A stretch of 64,000 bases of DNA from Bacteroidales bacterium (GTDB taxonomy: Bacteria > Bacteroidota > Bacteroidia > Bacteroidales > F082), in contig JAFYNK010000087.1 of NCBI GenBank assembly GCA_017548125.1, positions 1 to 64,000 on the forward strand, in the 5' to 3' direction. Of this stretch, positions 16,873 to 29,100 are shown piece after piece. Within the stretch, counting starts at the first letter, position 1. Every line of letters begins with the position of its first letter. The position numbers and the translations under genes were made by a program. The notes under the pieces are model-generated. The model worked only from the letters and a program-made list of their open reading frames with translations. It searched no databases and was not told the origin of the DNA.

Positions 16873-19749
16873 ATGAATATTGATTCTATTATAGCACGGC
16901 TTCATGAGTTGGAAGAAGAAAATATAAGACTAAAAAATCTTCTGCTTAAACATGGTATTTCTTATGAAATAAATGAACAAGAAAGAGTCGCTGTTGCGTC
17001 TAAATCAGACAATACTTGTTTGGTAAAGAAAAGTTTGTCGTTGCAAGAAAAGGTTGATTTGTTTCAGGGTCTTTTCGCAGGACGAGAGGATGTTTTTGCT
17101 AAAAGATGGTATAGCGATGTTACTAAAAAGTCAGGTTATCAGCCAGTATGTGAACATGAATGGGATAGAGAGTTTTGTGATAAGAAAAAATATAAGTGTT
17201 CGGAATGTCCCAATCGTCAATTTACATCGTTAAAGTATGAGCATATATATAATCATCTTGCTGGTAAAGATTGTTACGGAAGAGATGTTATTGGTGTTTA
17301 TCCAATTATGAATGACAATACATGCAATTTTCTTTGCACTGACTTCGATGATAAGAGTTGTGTGCACGATTATAAAAATGATGTACTGGCATTCGTAGGG
17401 GTTTGCAAAGAATGGATGATTCCATGTTACATCGAACGCTCACGTTCTGGTAATGGTGCCCATATATGGATTTTTTTCGAGAAACCAATAACTGCTGCTA
17501 AAGCGAGGAAATTGGGAAATATAATTTTGTCAGAGGCTATGAATCGGGAAGCTCGTCTTTCATTTAATTCTTATGATAGGTTTTTCCCAAATCAGGATTT
17601 TTTGCCAGAAGGTGGTTTCGGCAATCTAGTAGCCTTACCTTTACAAGGAAAAGCAAGGCGTGAAGGGAATAGTGTTTTTGTGAATGAGGACTTTCAGCCA
17701 TTCCCTGATCAATGGGGATTTTTACTTGATGTCAAGAAAATAAATGAAACGTCAATTGAGGCAATTGTTCAAGAACGCAGTTCGTCTATAGGGAAGTTAA
17801 CCAAAAGTAGTGAAAGTAAACCTTGGGAAACTCCAATGATTCCTATTATTGAAAAAAATGATTTTCCACAAACTGTATTAATTACAAGAGCAAACATGTT
17901 GTTTATACCATTGTCAGGATTGTCATCAAAAGTCATAAATCATTTTAAGCGAATAGCGGCATTTTACAATCCCGAGTTTTATGCCAAACAAGGGATGCGT
18001 TTGTCAACGTATGATATACCTCGCATAATTTCATGTTCGGAGTTTACTGATGATTATATAGCAATTCCTCGTGGTTGCGAAGATGATGTAATAGATGTAT
18101 TCAAAAATTATAATGTAGATTATATAATTGAGGACAAAACTTGTCATGGACGACCGATAAATGTTGCTTTCAAAGGTGAGCTTCGTCATGAGCAAAAGTT
18201 TGCAATGGAGAGTATGCTTGTTTATAATATTGGAACACTTTCTGCAACAACGGCATTCGGGAAAACTGTATTTGCCATATCAATGATTGCAGACAGGAAA
18301 ACAAACACATTGATTTTGGTGCATAGAAAATCATTGCTTGACCAATGGAAAAAGCAGTTGGAGGAATTTTTGATAATTGAAGAGGATATTATAGGCAAAT
18401 CTAAGAATAAAAAGAATATTTCACCTATAGGTGTTCTTTGTTCTGGTAAAAACTCTTTGCACGGAATTGTTGATATTGCTTTAATACAATCATGTTTTGA
18501 AGGAAAAGAGGTAAGCAGCTTTGTTCAAGACTATGGAATGGTAATAGTTGATGAATGTCATCATGTTTCGTCTGTTAGTTTTGAACAAGTTATGCGTTGT
18601 GTGAAAGCAAAATATGTTTATGGTCTTACTGCAACTCCTATTCGCAAGGATGGTCATCAGCCTATTATTTTTATGCAATGTGGAAAGATAAGATATACGG
18701 CAGATTCTCAAATGCAAATAAGTAATCAGAATTTTACTCGTGTTTTAGTGCCTCGATTTACATCATTTCGTAATATTTTTTCTGATGAAAAAACATACAC
18801 GCAGATTATTGAGATGATGTCGAAAGACGAAACAAGAAATAAGTTAATAGTTGAGGATGTTTGTAAAGCAATTCATGAAGGACGTACGCCTATAATTCTT
18901 ACTAGTTTGACTTCACATGTTAGAACACTTGCAGAAATGTTGTCGTCTTATGTCGATAATGTTATAGTTCTTGTCGGTGCAGATTCTACAAAAGAGAAAA
19001 GACATTCAATGGAACGATTACGAGAAATATCGGCTTTTGAATCATTAGTGATAGTCGCTACTGGTAAATATATAGGTGAAGGATTTGATTATCCAAGACT
19101 TGATACATTGTTTCTAGCTTTGCCAATATCATGGAAAGGAAGTATTGCTCAGTACGCCGGACGCTTACATCGTGATAGTATAGGTAAAAAAGAAGTTAGA
19201 ATTTATGACTATGTAGATGTTAGGATACCTTTATGCAATTCGATGTATCGTAAGCGTTTGAAAGGATATGTGTCTGTGGGTTATAATACAGTTACAGCAA
19301 ATGGTAAAACTGAATTTGCAAAACAGGAATTAATTTTTGATGGTAACACTTATAAGTCAGTATTCATTCAAGATGTCATTGATATTAAGCAAAGCATTGT
19401 GATATCTTGTCAAAGGATAAAGTACAAGTTTCAGTCACGTCTTATATCACATCTTAGAGATTTGTTGAATAATGGTGTAGAGATCTCTGTACATGTCAAA
19501 GAACAAGGATACAATGAAAAAGATTTGATTGATTTGGGAATTGATGTTATTCATCGTGATGATTTATCAATACATTGTGCTATAATAGACAAGTCTATAG
19601 TTTGGTATGGAAACATCAATTTCTTTGGATATAATGATGAAGAAAATAATGTTATGAGAATTAACGATTTGTCAATTGCCAATGAATTGCTGAATATCCT
19701 ATATGATGATGACGACAAAAACATTGTTCAATTAAAAATGAATTTTTAA
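16873..19749 (+). CDS. TOTE-type primase (AEP)-SF2 helicase-PLD-like fusion
   Basis: A 958-residue protein from the ATG at 16873 (MNIDSIIARLHELEEENIRL, a short coiled coil). After a cysteine-containing segment (CEHEW...CSECPNRQF) comes an archaeo-eukaryotic primase-like domain (about 110-285): CTDFDD with catalytic acids, CYIERSRSGNGAHIWIFFE with the conserved His, and NLVALPLQGKARREGN. A DEAD/DEAH helicase follows: TTAFGKTVFAISM (Walker A), VDECHHVS, LTATPIRKDG, and a helicase C domain ending AQYAGRLHRD. The last 130 residues look like a degenerate phospholipase D fold (IHCAIIDKSIVWYGNINFFG). The combination is that of the 'TOTE conflict system' primase-helicases, inferred to act in defence or mobile-element conflict. 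It stands alone here. Confidence 0.85.
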   Translation: MNIDSIIARLHELEEENIRLKNLLLKHGISYEINEQERVAVASKSDNTCLVKKSLSLQEKVDLFQGLFAGREDVFAKRWYSDVTKKSGYQPVCEHEWDREFCDKKKYKCSECPNRQFTSLKYEHIYNHLAGKDCYGRDVIGVYPIMNDNTCNFLCTDFDDKSCVHDYKNDVLAFVGVCKEWMIPCYIERSRSGNGAHIWIFFEKPITAAKARKLGNIILSEAMNREARLSFNSYDRFFPNQDFLPEGGFGNLVALPLQGKARREGNSVFVNEDFQPFPDQWGFLLDVKKINETSIEAIVQERSSSIGKLTKSSESKPWETPMIPIIEKNDFPQTVLITRANMLFIPLSGLSSKVINHFKRIAAFYNPEFYAKQGMRLSTYDIPRIISCSEFTDDYIAIPRGCEDDVIDVFKNYNVDYIIEDKTCHGRPINVAFKGELRHEQKFAMESMLVYNIGTLSATTAFGKTVFAISMIADRKTNTLILVHRKSLLDQWKKQLEEFLIIEEDIIGKSKNKKNISPIGVLCSGKNSLHGIVDIALIQSCFEGKEVSSFVQDYGMVIVDECHHVSSVSFEQVMRCVKAKYVYGLTATPIRKDGHQPIIFMQCGKIRYTADSQMQISNQNFTRVLVPRFTSFRNIFSDEKTYTQIIEMMSKDETRNKLIVEDVCKAIHEGRTPIILTSLTSHVRTLAEMLSSYVDNVIVLVGADSTKEKRHSMERLREISAFESLVIVATGKYIGEGFDYPRLDTLFLALPISWKGSIAQYAGRLHRDSIGKKEVRIYDYVDVRIPLCNSMYRKRLKGYVSVGYNTVTANGKTEFAKQELIFDGNTYKSVFIQDVIDIKQSIVISCQRIKYKFQSRLISHLRDLLNNGVEISVHVKEQGYNEKDLIDLGIDVIHRDDLSIHCAIIDKSIVWYGNINFFGYNDEENNVMRINDLSIANELLNILYDDDDKNIVQLKMNF

Positions 19750-19758
19750 ATAACCCCA

Positions 19759-19808
19759 GTCGCCTCGGAGAAATCGCATTAAGAAATTTTAATGTTGAGC
19801 GGTTAAGA
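19759..19808. repeat. Dispersed GCCTCGGAGAAATCGC repeat, copy 2
   Basis: TCGCCTCGGAGAAATCGC then AAGAAATTTT and GTTGAGCGGTTAAGAC are shared in the same order with 31484-31531; the first part is also at 7073-7092. No coding capacity. Confidence 0.75.
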
Positions 19809-19920
19809 CGACAATAATCCGCCCTACTTTCTCCATATCCTCCTCGTACCAAGACCACTATTTGGTTGGGAGTTGGACTGCTATAAAAAATAGCGGTCCT
19901 TTTTTGTTTTAAATAGAAAT

Positions 19921-20265
19921 TTAAAGCATTGCAGCGTATTTTTTTATGTTTTCAAGTCGTTGTACGAATGAAGAATCCTGTTTTGCTGTAAACATATTAT
20001 ATTCAAGTTGGATTTTCATAAGCAATCCTGCACTGATACCTAGAGCTGCTTCAAACAACATTGCAGTTTGTGTTGTGAGCGGTCTGCGGCAATTCAATAT
20101 GTCATTGAGAATCTTGTATGAAATTCCCATTTGTTCAGCAAGCTTGGTTTGCTTGATATTACGATATTCCACTTCTTCTTTCAGCATTTCACCTGGATGG
20201 ATCGGACGTTGACATATATGTTCGCTCATTTCTCTAAGATAATCTTTTTCAAAATTAATTTCCAT
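19921..20265 (-). CDS. HigA-family antitoxin / XRE regulator without an adjacent toxin
   Basis: A 114-residue helix-turn-helix protein. RPIHPGEMLKEEVEYR is the HigA-family opening, followed by the XRE helices KQTKLAEQMGISYKILNDILNCRRPLT and a dimerisation tail. HigA normally follows a HigB toxin of about 90 residues on the same strand. Here the upstream DNA (20266-20416) is promoter sequence and the downstream side holds only a repeat, so the gene is an orphan. Two promoters precede it: TATCTTTG at 20290-20297 and an upstream member of the duplicated promoter family at 20360-20390. Confidence 0.85.
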   Translation of the reverse strand: MEINFEKDYLREMSEHICQRPIHPGEMLKEEVEYRNIKQTKLAEQMGISYKILNDILNCRRPLTTQTAMLFEAALGISAGLLMKIQLEYNMFTAKQDSSFVQRLENIKKYAAML

Positions 20266-20289
20266 AATTTCGGTTTCCGGTTATGTTTG

Positions 20290-20341
20290 CAAAGATAAAA
20301 ACATTTCGAAAATATTCCACTAAAAAAGTGGATTCTGTAAA
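20290..20341 (-). promoter_or_regulatory. higA promoter and possible operator
   Basis: On the minus strand TATCTTTG (20290-20297) is a -7 box 25 bases before the start. An inverted repeat CCACT-N5-AGTGG (20327-20341) lies in the -33 region and would suit autorepression by the XRE protein; the operator role is inferred. Confidence 0.5.
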
Positions 20342-20359
20342 ATATTTATTTATTTCCCA

Positions 20360-20390
20360 CAAAATTACAACCCTCAAATCCTTTTGTCAA
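20360..20390 (-). promoter_or_regulatory. Second, distal higA promoter (duplicated promoter family)
   Basis: TTGACA (20385-20390), 17 bases, TAATTTTG (20360-20367) on the minus strand, with flanking GCAAACGCTTGACAAAAGGAT shared with the copy at 21470. Confidence 0.55.
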
Positions 20391-20416
20391 GCGTTTGCAA
20401 AAGAAATGTTTCTGTT

Positions 20417-21427
20417 TTATATGATTTCATCAAATAACTCTCGTAATTTCAGTTGTAATATTTTCTTATCTGGAAGATATAATTGATACTCAGCGACCAT
20501 TGTTGGAGACAGACTTCTGTTTAATGCATATTCAACGATTTCATCATCTTTGTCTTTACATAACAAAATACCTATACTTGGATTTTCATTTGCTTTTTTA
20601 ACATCCCTATCCAATGCTTCCAAATAAAAATCCAACTGTCCTAAATACTCTGGCTTGAATTTGTCTGTTTTTAATTCAAAAGCAACAAGACATTGTATTT
20701 CACGATGATAAAATAAAAGATCTATTCTAAAGTCACTGTGCCCGACTTCTAAACGATATTCTTGGTCAATGAAAATGAAATCTTTGCCAAGTTCTAATAT
20801 AAAGTCTTTCATCTGTTTGACCAAAGCACACTTCATATTATTTTCAGAAGGAAAATCTTTGCCGCCAATGAATACCATTACATATTTGTCTTTAAACACT
20901 TTATCAGAATCAGGAACTATTTCTTTTAATGTTGTAGATGTTTTAGGAGAAGATAACATTGTTCTTTCAAAAAGAGCGCTGCTAATCTGACGTTCGAGTT
21001 CACGTTTGGAATACCTCTCTGAAATACATAGTCTCAGATAAAATTCTTTTTCTTCAATGCTTTTGGTTCTACTCAATATTATCATATTATTTGTCCAGTT
21101 AATTTCTCTCACCAGTGGTGAGAGTTTTGTATCGTATAAGGAATAATTCTCGTAAAACTGTTTCATTCTCCATAAATTCTTATTTGAGAATCCTTTTATT
21201 TCAGGATATTTTTTAGTTATATACTCTGATAATTGATTGACAACTCCAGAGCCCCATTCGGAAGTGGAAAGTTTGTAGTATAAATATTCTCCGACATTCC
21301 AGTAGAGATCGATTAATGCCGTATTAGTTATATGAATGATATTATTTCTGGAGCTCTTAATAAGTGAAACGATTTCGTCAAATTGTTCTACCAATTGCAG
21401 TTGTAAACTGCCTTTCTTCTTTTCCAT
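20417..21427 (-). CDS. YhcG/DUF1016-type PD-(D/E)XK nuclease
   Basis: A 336-residue protein from the ATG at 21427 (MEKKKGSLQLQLVEQF). A longer frame to 21523 overlaps the promoter at 21449-21480 and is rejected. The N-terminal domain (about 20-160) has the DUF1016_N pattern: ALIDLYWNVGEYLYYKL, FSNKNLWRMKQFYENY, and LVREINWTNNMIIL. The C-terminal nuclease core shows VGHSDFRIDLLFYHREIQCLVAFELKTDKFKPEYLGQLDFYLEAL, a PD-(D/E)xK arrangement. Family members occur in defence islands and on mobile elements; the exact role is unsettled. It is monocistronic and lies directly before the CRISPR leader. Confidence 0.88.
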   Translation of the reverse strand: MEKKKGSLQLQLVEQFDEIVSLIKSSRNNIIHITNTALIDLYWNVGEYLYYKLSTSEWGSGVVNQLSEYITKKYPEIKGFSNKNLWRMKQFYENYSLYDTKLSPLVREINWTNNMIILSRTKSIEEKEFYLRLCISERYSKRELERQISSALFERTMLSSPKTSTTLKEIVPDSDKVFKDKYVMVFIGGKDFPSENNMKCALVKQMKDFILELGKDFIFIDQEYRLEVGHSDFRIDLLFYHREIQCLVAFELKTDKFKPEYLGQLDFYLEALDRDVKKANENPSIGILLCKDKDDEIVEYALNRSLSPTMVAEYQLYLPDKKILQLKLRELFDEII

Positions 21428-21448
21428 GATTTCTAAATTTTGGTTCCA

Positions 21449-21480
21449 CAAAACTACAAAATCCCATATCCTTTTGTCAA
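21449..21480 (-). promoter_or_regulatory. Promoter of the YhcG-type gene (duplicated promoter family)
   Basis: TTGACA (21475-21480), 18 bases, TAGTTTTG (21449-21456) on the minus strand. About 120 bases (21449-21567) align with 14319-14436. Confidence 0.75.
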
Positions 21481-21621
21481 GCGTTTGCAAAGGAAATGTT
21501 CTGTTTTTAACAATTTTTAACATAGATGCTGTGAAAAATTAAGAAAAGGTGTTAAGATTTGTTAAGAGAATGTAGAAGTGCGGCGTTTTTTTTATTTTCT
21601 TGCCACACTCTCAGCTGAGGT

Positions 21622-21806
21622 TTTGCAGATCTCAGTCTCAATGTTTTTATGAAAAATGTTTAAAGTGTTGATATATAATAAGATGAGTATTTTATTAAAA
21701 ATGGGGTGGGGTAAAAATGTCGGAAGATGAAATTTTTGTTGTATTTATAATTGCTTAATTGATAATAATTTATAACTTTGCGAGGTCTTTTGCAGACCAA
21801 TATAGA
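21622..21806 (+). promoter_or_regulatory. CRISPR leader 1 with array promoter
   Basis: This 185-bp AT-rich block ends at the first repeat and matches 30338-30522 base for base except at three positions. It contains TTG (21751-21753), 19 bases, then TAACTTTG (21773-21780), a standard Bacteroidota promoter that would start transcription near 21787, about 20 bases before repeat 1. A short palindrome GGTCT-TTTGC-AGACC (21785-21799) abuts the array and could be a spacer-integration anchor. Confidence 0.85.
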
Positions 21807-22800
21807 GTCTATAAAGACAAATAAATTTCTACTATTGTAGATAACACAAAAGTGTTCACATTTATTTTTAGTCTATAAAGACAAATAAATTTCTACTATT
21901 GTAGATAGTCGTTGATTATAAGTATCTTTATTTGTCTATAAAGACAAATAAATTTCTACTATTGTAGATAAGTTTGTTCAATTTCTTCTCTGTTGCTGTC
22001 TATAAAGACAAATAAATTTCTACTATTGTAGATTCTCCGTAAAATTGTTGTTTGTACAGTGTCTATAAAGACAAATAAATTTCTACTATTGTAGATTGTT
22101 GACATTGTTTTGTAGTTCATGTACGTCTATAAAGACAAATAAATTTCTACTATTGTAGATAACAAAAATTCGTAGAAATTGCCAGATGGTCTATAAAGAC
22201 AAATAAATTTCTACTATTGTAGATAAGAGGTATCTGCGCCAACACCAAATATAGTCTATAAAGACAAATAAATTTCTACTATTGTAGATTGTAATTAGAT
22301 AATATTTCAATCTGTGATGTCTATAAAGACAAATAAATTTCTACTATTGTAGATATCTATGAAGAACAATCCACCTTTGGTAGTCTATAAAGACAAATAA
22401 ATTTCTACTATTGTAGATGAAGTAATTACACTCAAACTACATCTAATGTCTATAAAGACAAATAAATTTCTACTATTGTAGATGCAAGTAGGCATGTATC
22501 TCTGTGTCCTGTCTATAAAGACAAATAAATTTCTACTATTGTAGATACACTAACAGCGTTAGCGTCAAGAGTGGGTCTATAAAGACAAATAAATTTCTAC
22601 TATTGTAGATTAACTGCCATTTCCCCACGTTTAAAAACGTCTATAAAGACAAATAAATTTCTACTATTGTAGATAAGTGCAACAAGAAGCCTGTTGGATA
22701 TTGGTCTATAAAGACAAATAAATTTCTACTATTGTAGATAATATGGCATCAACACACGTTGAAGGTCTATAAAGACAAATAAATTTCTACTATTGTAGAT
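21807..22800 (+). CRISPR. CRISPR array 1: 16 repeats, 15 spacers, type V-A-like repeat
   Basis: Sixteen identical 36-base repeats start GTCTATAAAGAC and end AATTTCTACTATTGTAGAT. First repeat 21807-21842, last 22765-22800. Spacers are 25-29 bases and all different; the distal one (22740-22764) is the shortest. The 3' part of the repeat is the Cas12a-type crRNA handle (TCTAC/GTAGA pseudoknot hairpin), and the 5' end is itself palindromic (GTCT...AGAC). Orientation is set by the leader on the left and by the handle lying 5' of each spacer. No tracrRNA anti-repeat was seen, as expected for this repeat type. Confidence 0.98.
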
Positions 22801-22832
22801 GTAATTTTTGCCATTTTGTAAATGTTTAATTG

Positions 22833-22868
22833 AATCAGGGCGGATTTCTGTCCTGATTTTTTATTTTT
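22833..22868 (+). terminator. Terminator after CRISPR array 1
   Basis: AATCAGG (22833-22839) pairs with CCTGATT (22852-22858) and runs into a T-rich tract. It would separate the array transcript from the cas operon. Confidence 0.7.
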
Positions 22869-22920
22869 ATATGCTTAATTTGTTGATAAAAATATCTCCT
22901 GAAACGCTTGTTAGTTTAAA

Positions 22921-26521
<3,601 letters not shown>

Positions 26522-26525
26522 CACT

Positions 26526-28532
26526 ATGGCAAAACATATTCTTGCAATAGACGAAACTGGAAGATTCTCAATGGGTAACGATGAGTCTTTCGCTTGTGGT
26601 GTGGTCGTGACTAAAGATGAATCGGAAGTGAAAAAGGCTTATCAGAAGACTTATTCCGACTTCGGTTTTCCGGAACCTGTACCAGATGATATCAAGGGTC
26701 TTCTGACTGATGATACTATTGAAAATGGAGATAAGGCTCGTTATCATTTCAATAAATTGGATGATACTCAAAAGGCATTCTGCAAATACAACCTCATGCC
26801 TTTGGTTGATGAGATTATCAAGTCGGAAGGAAAGCCAGCATTGTTTTCCAATAATCAGAACTGGTGGCTTATCGCAGTGACCGCTGTGGTAAGATGTTTC
26901 TTGAAGTCTCGTGATCTCAAAGATAATGATGAAGTTAATGTGTTCATTGATGGCAGAAAAGATACAGTATGGGGAATGGTATATGAAGAAGGAAATCAGT
27001 TAGATGATTTGTCCGACAATGACAGAAGAGACAGATATAACAGGTATCATAATAATATCAAACAGCAGATAGAAAACAACGTAAAGGCTTATGTTCCTAA
27101 AACCGTGAAGTTCAAGATTGAATTCAGGTCTGACACATCGAATGTTTATGTCAATCTTGCTGATATTGCTTGTGGTTTTGTAAGGTCTGATAAAAGAAAT
27201 ATTACGCAAAAGATAACAAGTGTGTCTTGTAAGTCCTTTATGGATGGCAACGATCCTGTGCTTGTTGCAAAAGACAATTCAACAGCAGCATTAAGTCTCA
27301 TATTCCAAGAAGTGTTTAATAACAATCTGAGAAACGTACATCTTGTTGCTGAATTGCTCAAACCTATTAGAAAAGAAAACGATAACTATGTCTTTGTCTG
27401 GGATATGTTCTACGATTTCCTGAAGTCTAAGATAGATGAACGAGCTTCAGAGTCTTCACTCGTAAAAATAAAGGAATTCGTGGATTTGTTCTTGAACGAG
27501 TTTAAGAACGTGGCTCATAACTATCTGCCTACGAATAAATATCTCGACAATCTTGTACTTTTCGTAGAATATTCTTCACATTCTGGTGAGATTGAAATGC
27601 CTTTCTGCAGAGAGTCATTCCTCAATTGCCTGAGGAAAACCGACAGTAATTCCGAGACACGACTTTTGCGTAAATGGGAGAAAATGGTAAGTTTCACTCT
27701 TAGAGAGGCGCAGGTTTATTTTAATGCATATAACTTCTCGGAGATAAATGAACATGTGGAAAATATCTGGGTACAGCATGAAAAACTGCTTGGAAGCATT
27801 TCCGACATCATTTGCGATGATAAGAAAGACGAACCTACGACGGCTTTGATAGGAACATTGGCACAGTCGTATGCCTATAAAGGCGACTTTGATAATGCGA
27901 TAGATTATTTCAATATGTCGTTGGAATATTCCGTGAAGTCTAAGAATAGAACATATTCTTTTCTCTTTACAATCTATCACAGAAACAAGGATTTGGAAAA
28001 CGCAAGAAGATATTTCGAGCTACAAAACAGCGCAACTCCGGAACAATATTATGCCAATAAGAAATATGGCGATACGTGGAAGTTGTTGTCGTATTGCAAG
28101 CTGAGAGCGCTAGAGTTGTATGTGAATGGTAATACAGAACTGCCTCATATAGAACTTTCAGAATTGAGCAGTTATAATTGCGAATATCCGTTCCCATTGG
28201 TGATGAAGTGGACTGCGATAGCTTTATATCTAGAAGATAAAGTGAAAAATAAAGCAGCAATAGAAAAACTCTTAAATGACGCTATTGCCAATTTGCTTGA
28301 GAAAGACAACGGATTTGCTATCAATACATTAGCCTTGCCTTTGATTCAATGTTATGCCTTGTTGAACAAGCAGAATCCATATCATGCAAGATATAACAAT
28401 TTGCTGAGTGAGTTTGAGAAGAAATCGGTATATTTTGCAAAATATGTTGAAAGCATGCCAGACCTTAAGGATTTGAACAATTCCCAAGACATCTGGGACC
28501 GAGCGATGTTATTGCCGTTTATTTATGCTTGA
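26526..28532 (+). CDS. RNase H-like (DUF3800-type) and helical-repeat fusion; candidate new CRISPR accessory
   Basis: A 668-residue protein between the effector (4-base gap) and cas4 (8-base overlap). The N-terminal 225 residues look like a DUF3800/RNase H-fold domain: HILAIDETGRF (D9), VNVFIDGRKD (D142) and VYVNLADIACGFV (D213) give three acids in the expected order on beta strands and the last helix. The rest is alpha-helical; about residues 380-500 read as TPR-like repeats (AQVYFNAYNFSEI, AQSYAYKGDFDNAIDYFNMSLEY, HRNKDLENARRYFEL), with more helices to the end. I know of no standard type V cas gene with this architecture. Tight packing implies co-translation with the effector and adaptation genes. 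Possible roles: a nuclease acting downstream of the effector, a crRNA or prespacer trimming factor, or a toxin/regulator. None is shown. Confidence 0.75.
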   Translation: MAKHILAIDETGRFSMGNDESFACGVVVTKDESEVKKAYQKTYSDFGFPEPVPDDIKGLLTDDTIENGDKARYHFNKLDDTQKAFCKYNLMPLVDEIIKSEGKPALFSNNQNWWLIAVTAVVRCFLKSRDLKDNDEVNVFIDGRKDTVWGMVYEEGNQLDDLSDNDRRDRYNRYHNNIKQQIENNVKAYVPKTVKFKIEFRSDTSNVYVNLADIACGFVRSDKRNITQKITSVSCKSFMDGNDPVLVAKDNSTAALSLIFQEVFNNNLRNVHLVAELLKPIRKENDNYVFVWDMFYDFLKSKIDERASESSLVKIKEFVDLFLNEFKNVAHNYLPTNKYLDNLVLFVEYSSHSGEIEMPFCRESFLNCLRKTDSNSETRLLRKWEKMVSFTLREAQVYFNAYNFSEINEHVENIWVQHEKLLGSISDIICDDKKDEPTTALIGTLAQSYAYKGDFDNAIDYFNMSLEYSVKSKNRTYSFLFTIYHRNKDLENARRYFELQNSATPEQYYANKKYGDTWKLLSYCKLRALELYVNGNTELPHIELSELSSYNCEYPFPLVMKWTAIALYLEDKVKNKAAIEKLLNDAIANLLEKDNGFAINTLALPLIQCYALLNKQNPYHARYNNLLSEFEKKSVYFAKYVESMPDLKDLNNSQDIWDRAMLLPFIYA

Positions 28533-29100
28533 TGAAATGAATAATTATATTTCCATATCAACATTAAATGATTTTACTTTTTGTCCGTATTCCATATATC
28601 TGCATAATGTATATATGGATACGAACGAGGAGGTTTACAAATCTGTTCCGCAATCCAGAGGTAAGATTGCCCATGCAAACATTGATAACAAAACCAGCAC
28701 TTCTGCGAATGAAATTCAATCTTTGCCCATTTCTTCCGACGAATTAGGTGTTATGGGTAAAATAGATGTTTATAAAAAAGATGAGAAGTTGCTTGTTGAA
28801 AGGAAATATCAGTTGAAACGTATATATCAAGGTCAGCTGTATCAGATATGGGCTCAATATTTTTGTATGATAGAGATGGGATATGAGATTGAAAATCTCG
28901 CTTTCTATGAAATTTCAACTAATAAAATGATTCCAATAAATCTGCCTTCAGATAATGAAAAACGGGAACTCTTAAGTTTTATTAAGAAATTCCATGATTA
29001 TAATCCTGAAGATGATTTTCAGGTTAACACCAACAAATGTAGTCATTGTATATATTGTAATTTATGCGATAAAACAACAGTGGAAAATGTTTACTCATAA
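28525..29100 (+). CDS. cas4: CRISPR-associated exonuclease Cas4
   Basis: A 191-residue RecB-family nuclease with an iron-sulfur cluster, used to trim prespacers and select PAM orientation. The cluster ligands are C20 (FTFCPYSIYL) and a C-terminal group (KCSHCIYCNLC, C172-C181). The nuclease core shows GKIDVY, then LVERKYQ (the E-x-K pair), and GQLYQIWAQYF, the QxxxY motif. It overlaps the preceding gene by 8 bases (an alternative ATG at 28537 would remove the overlap) and overlaps cas1 by 14. All key residues look intact. Confidence 0.93.
   Translation: MLDEMNNYISISTLNDFTFCPYSIYLHNVYMDTNEEVYKSVPQSRGKIAHANIDNKTSTSANEIQSLPISSDELGVMGKIDVYKKDEKLLVERKYQLKRIYQGQLYQIWAQYFCMIEMGYEIENLAFYEISTNKMIPINLPSDNEKRELLSFIKKFHDYNPEDDFQVNTNKCSHCIYCNLCDKTTVENVYS

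Noticed and set aside
21428-21523. Upstream extension of the YhcG-type gene
   Set aside because: The extension is the promoter read in frame (TTGACA-N18-TAGTTTTG encodes LDKR...FVVLW); the same applies to 14292-14360 and to the OPT gene before 37367.
21843-22764. tracrRNA or self-targeting spacers
   Set aside because: No anti-repeat outside the arrays other than the same-strand orphan repeat was seen, and by eye no spacer matches another part of the window; a proper search was not possible.
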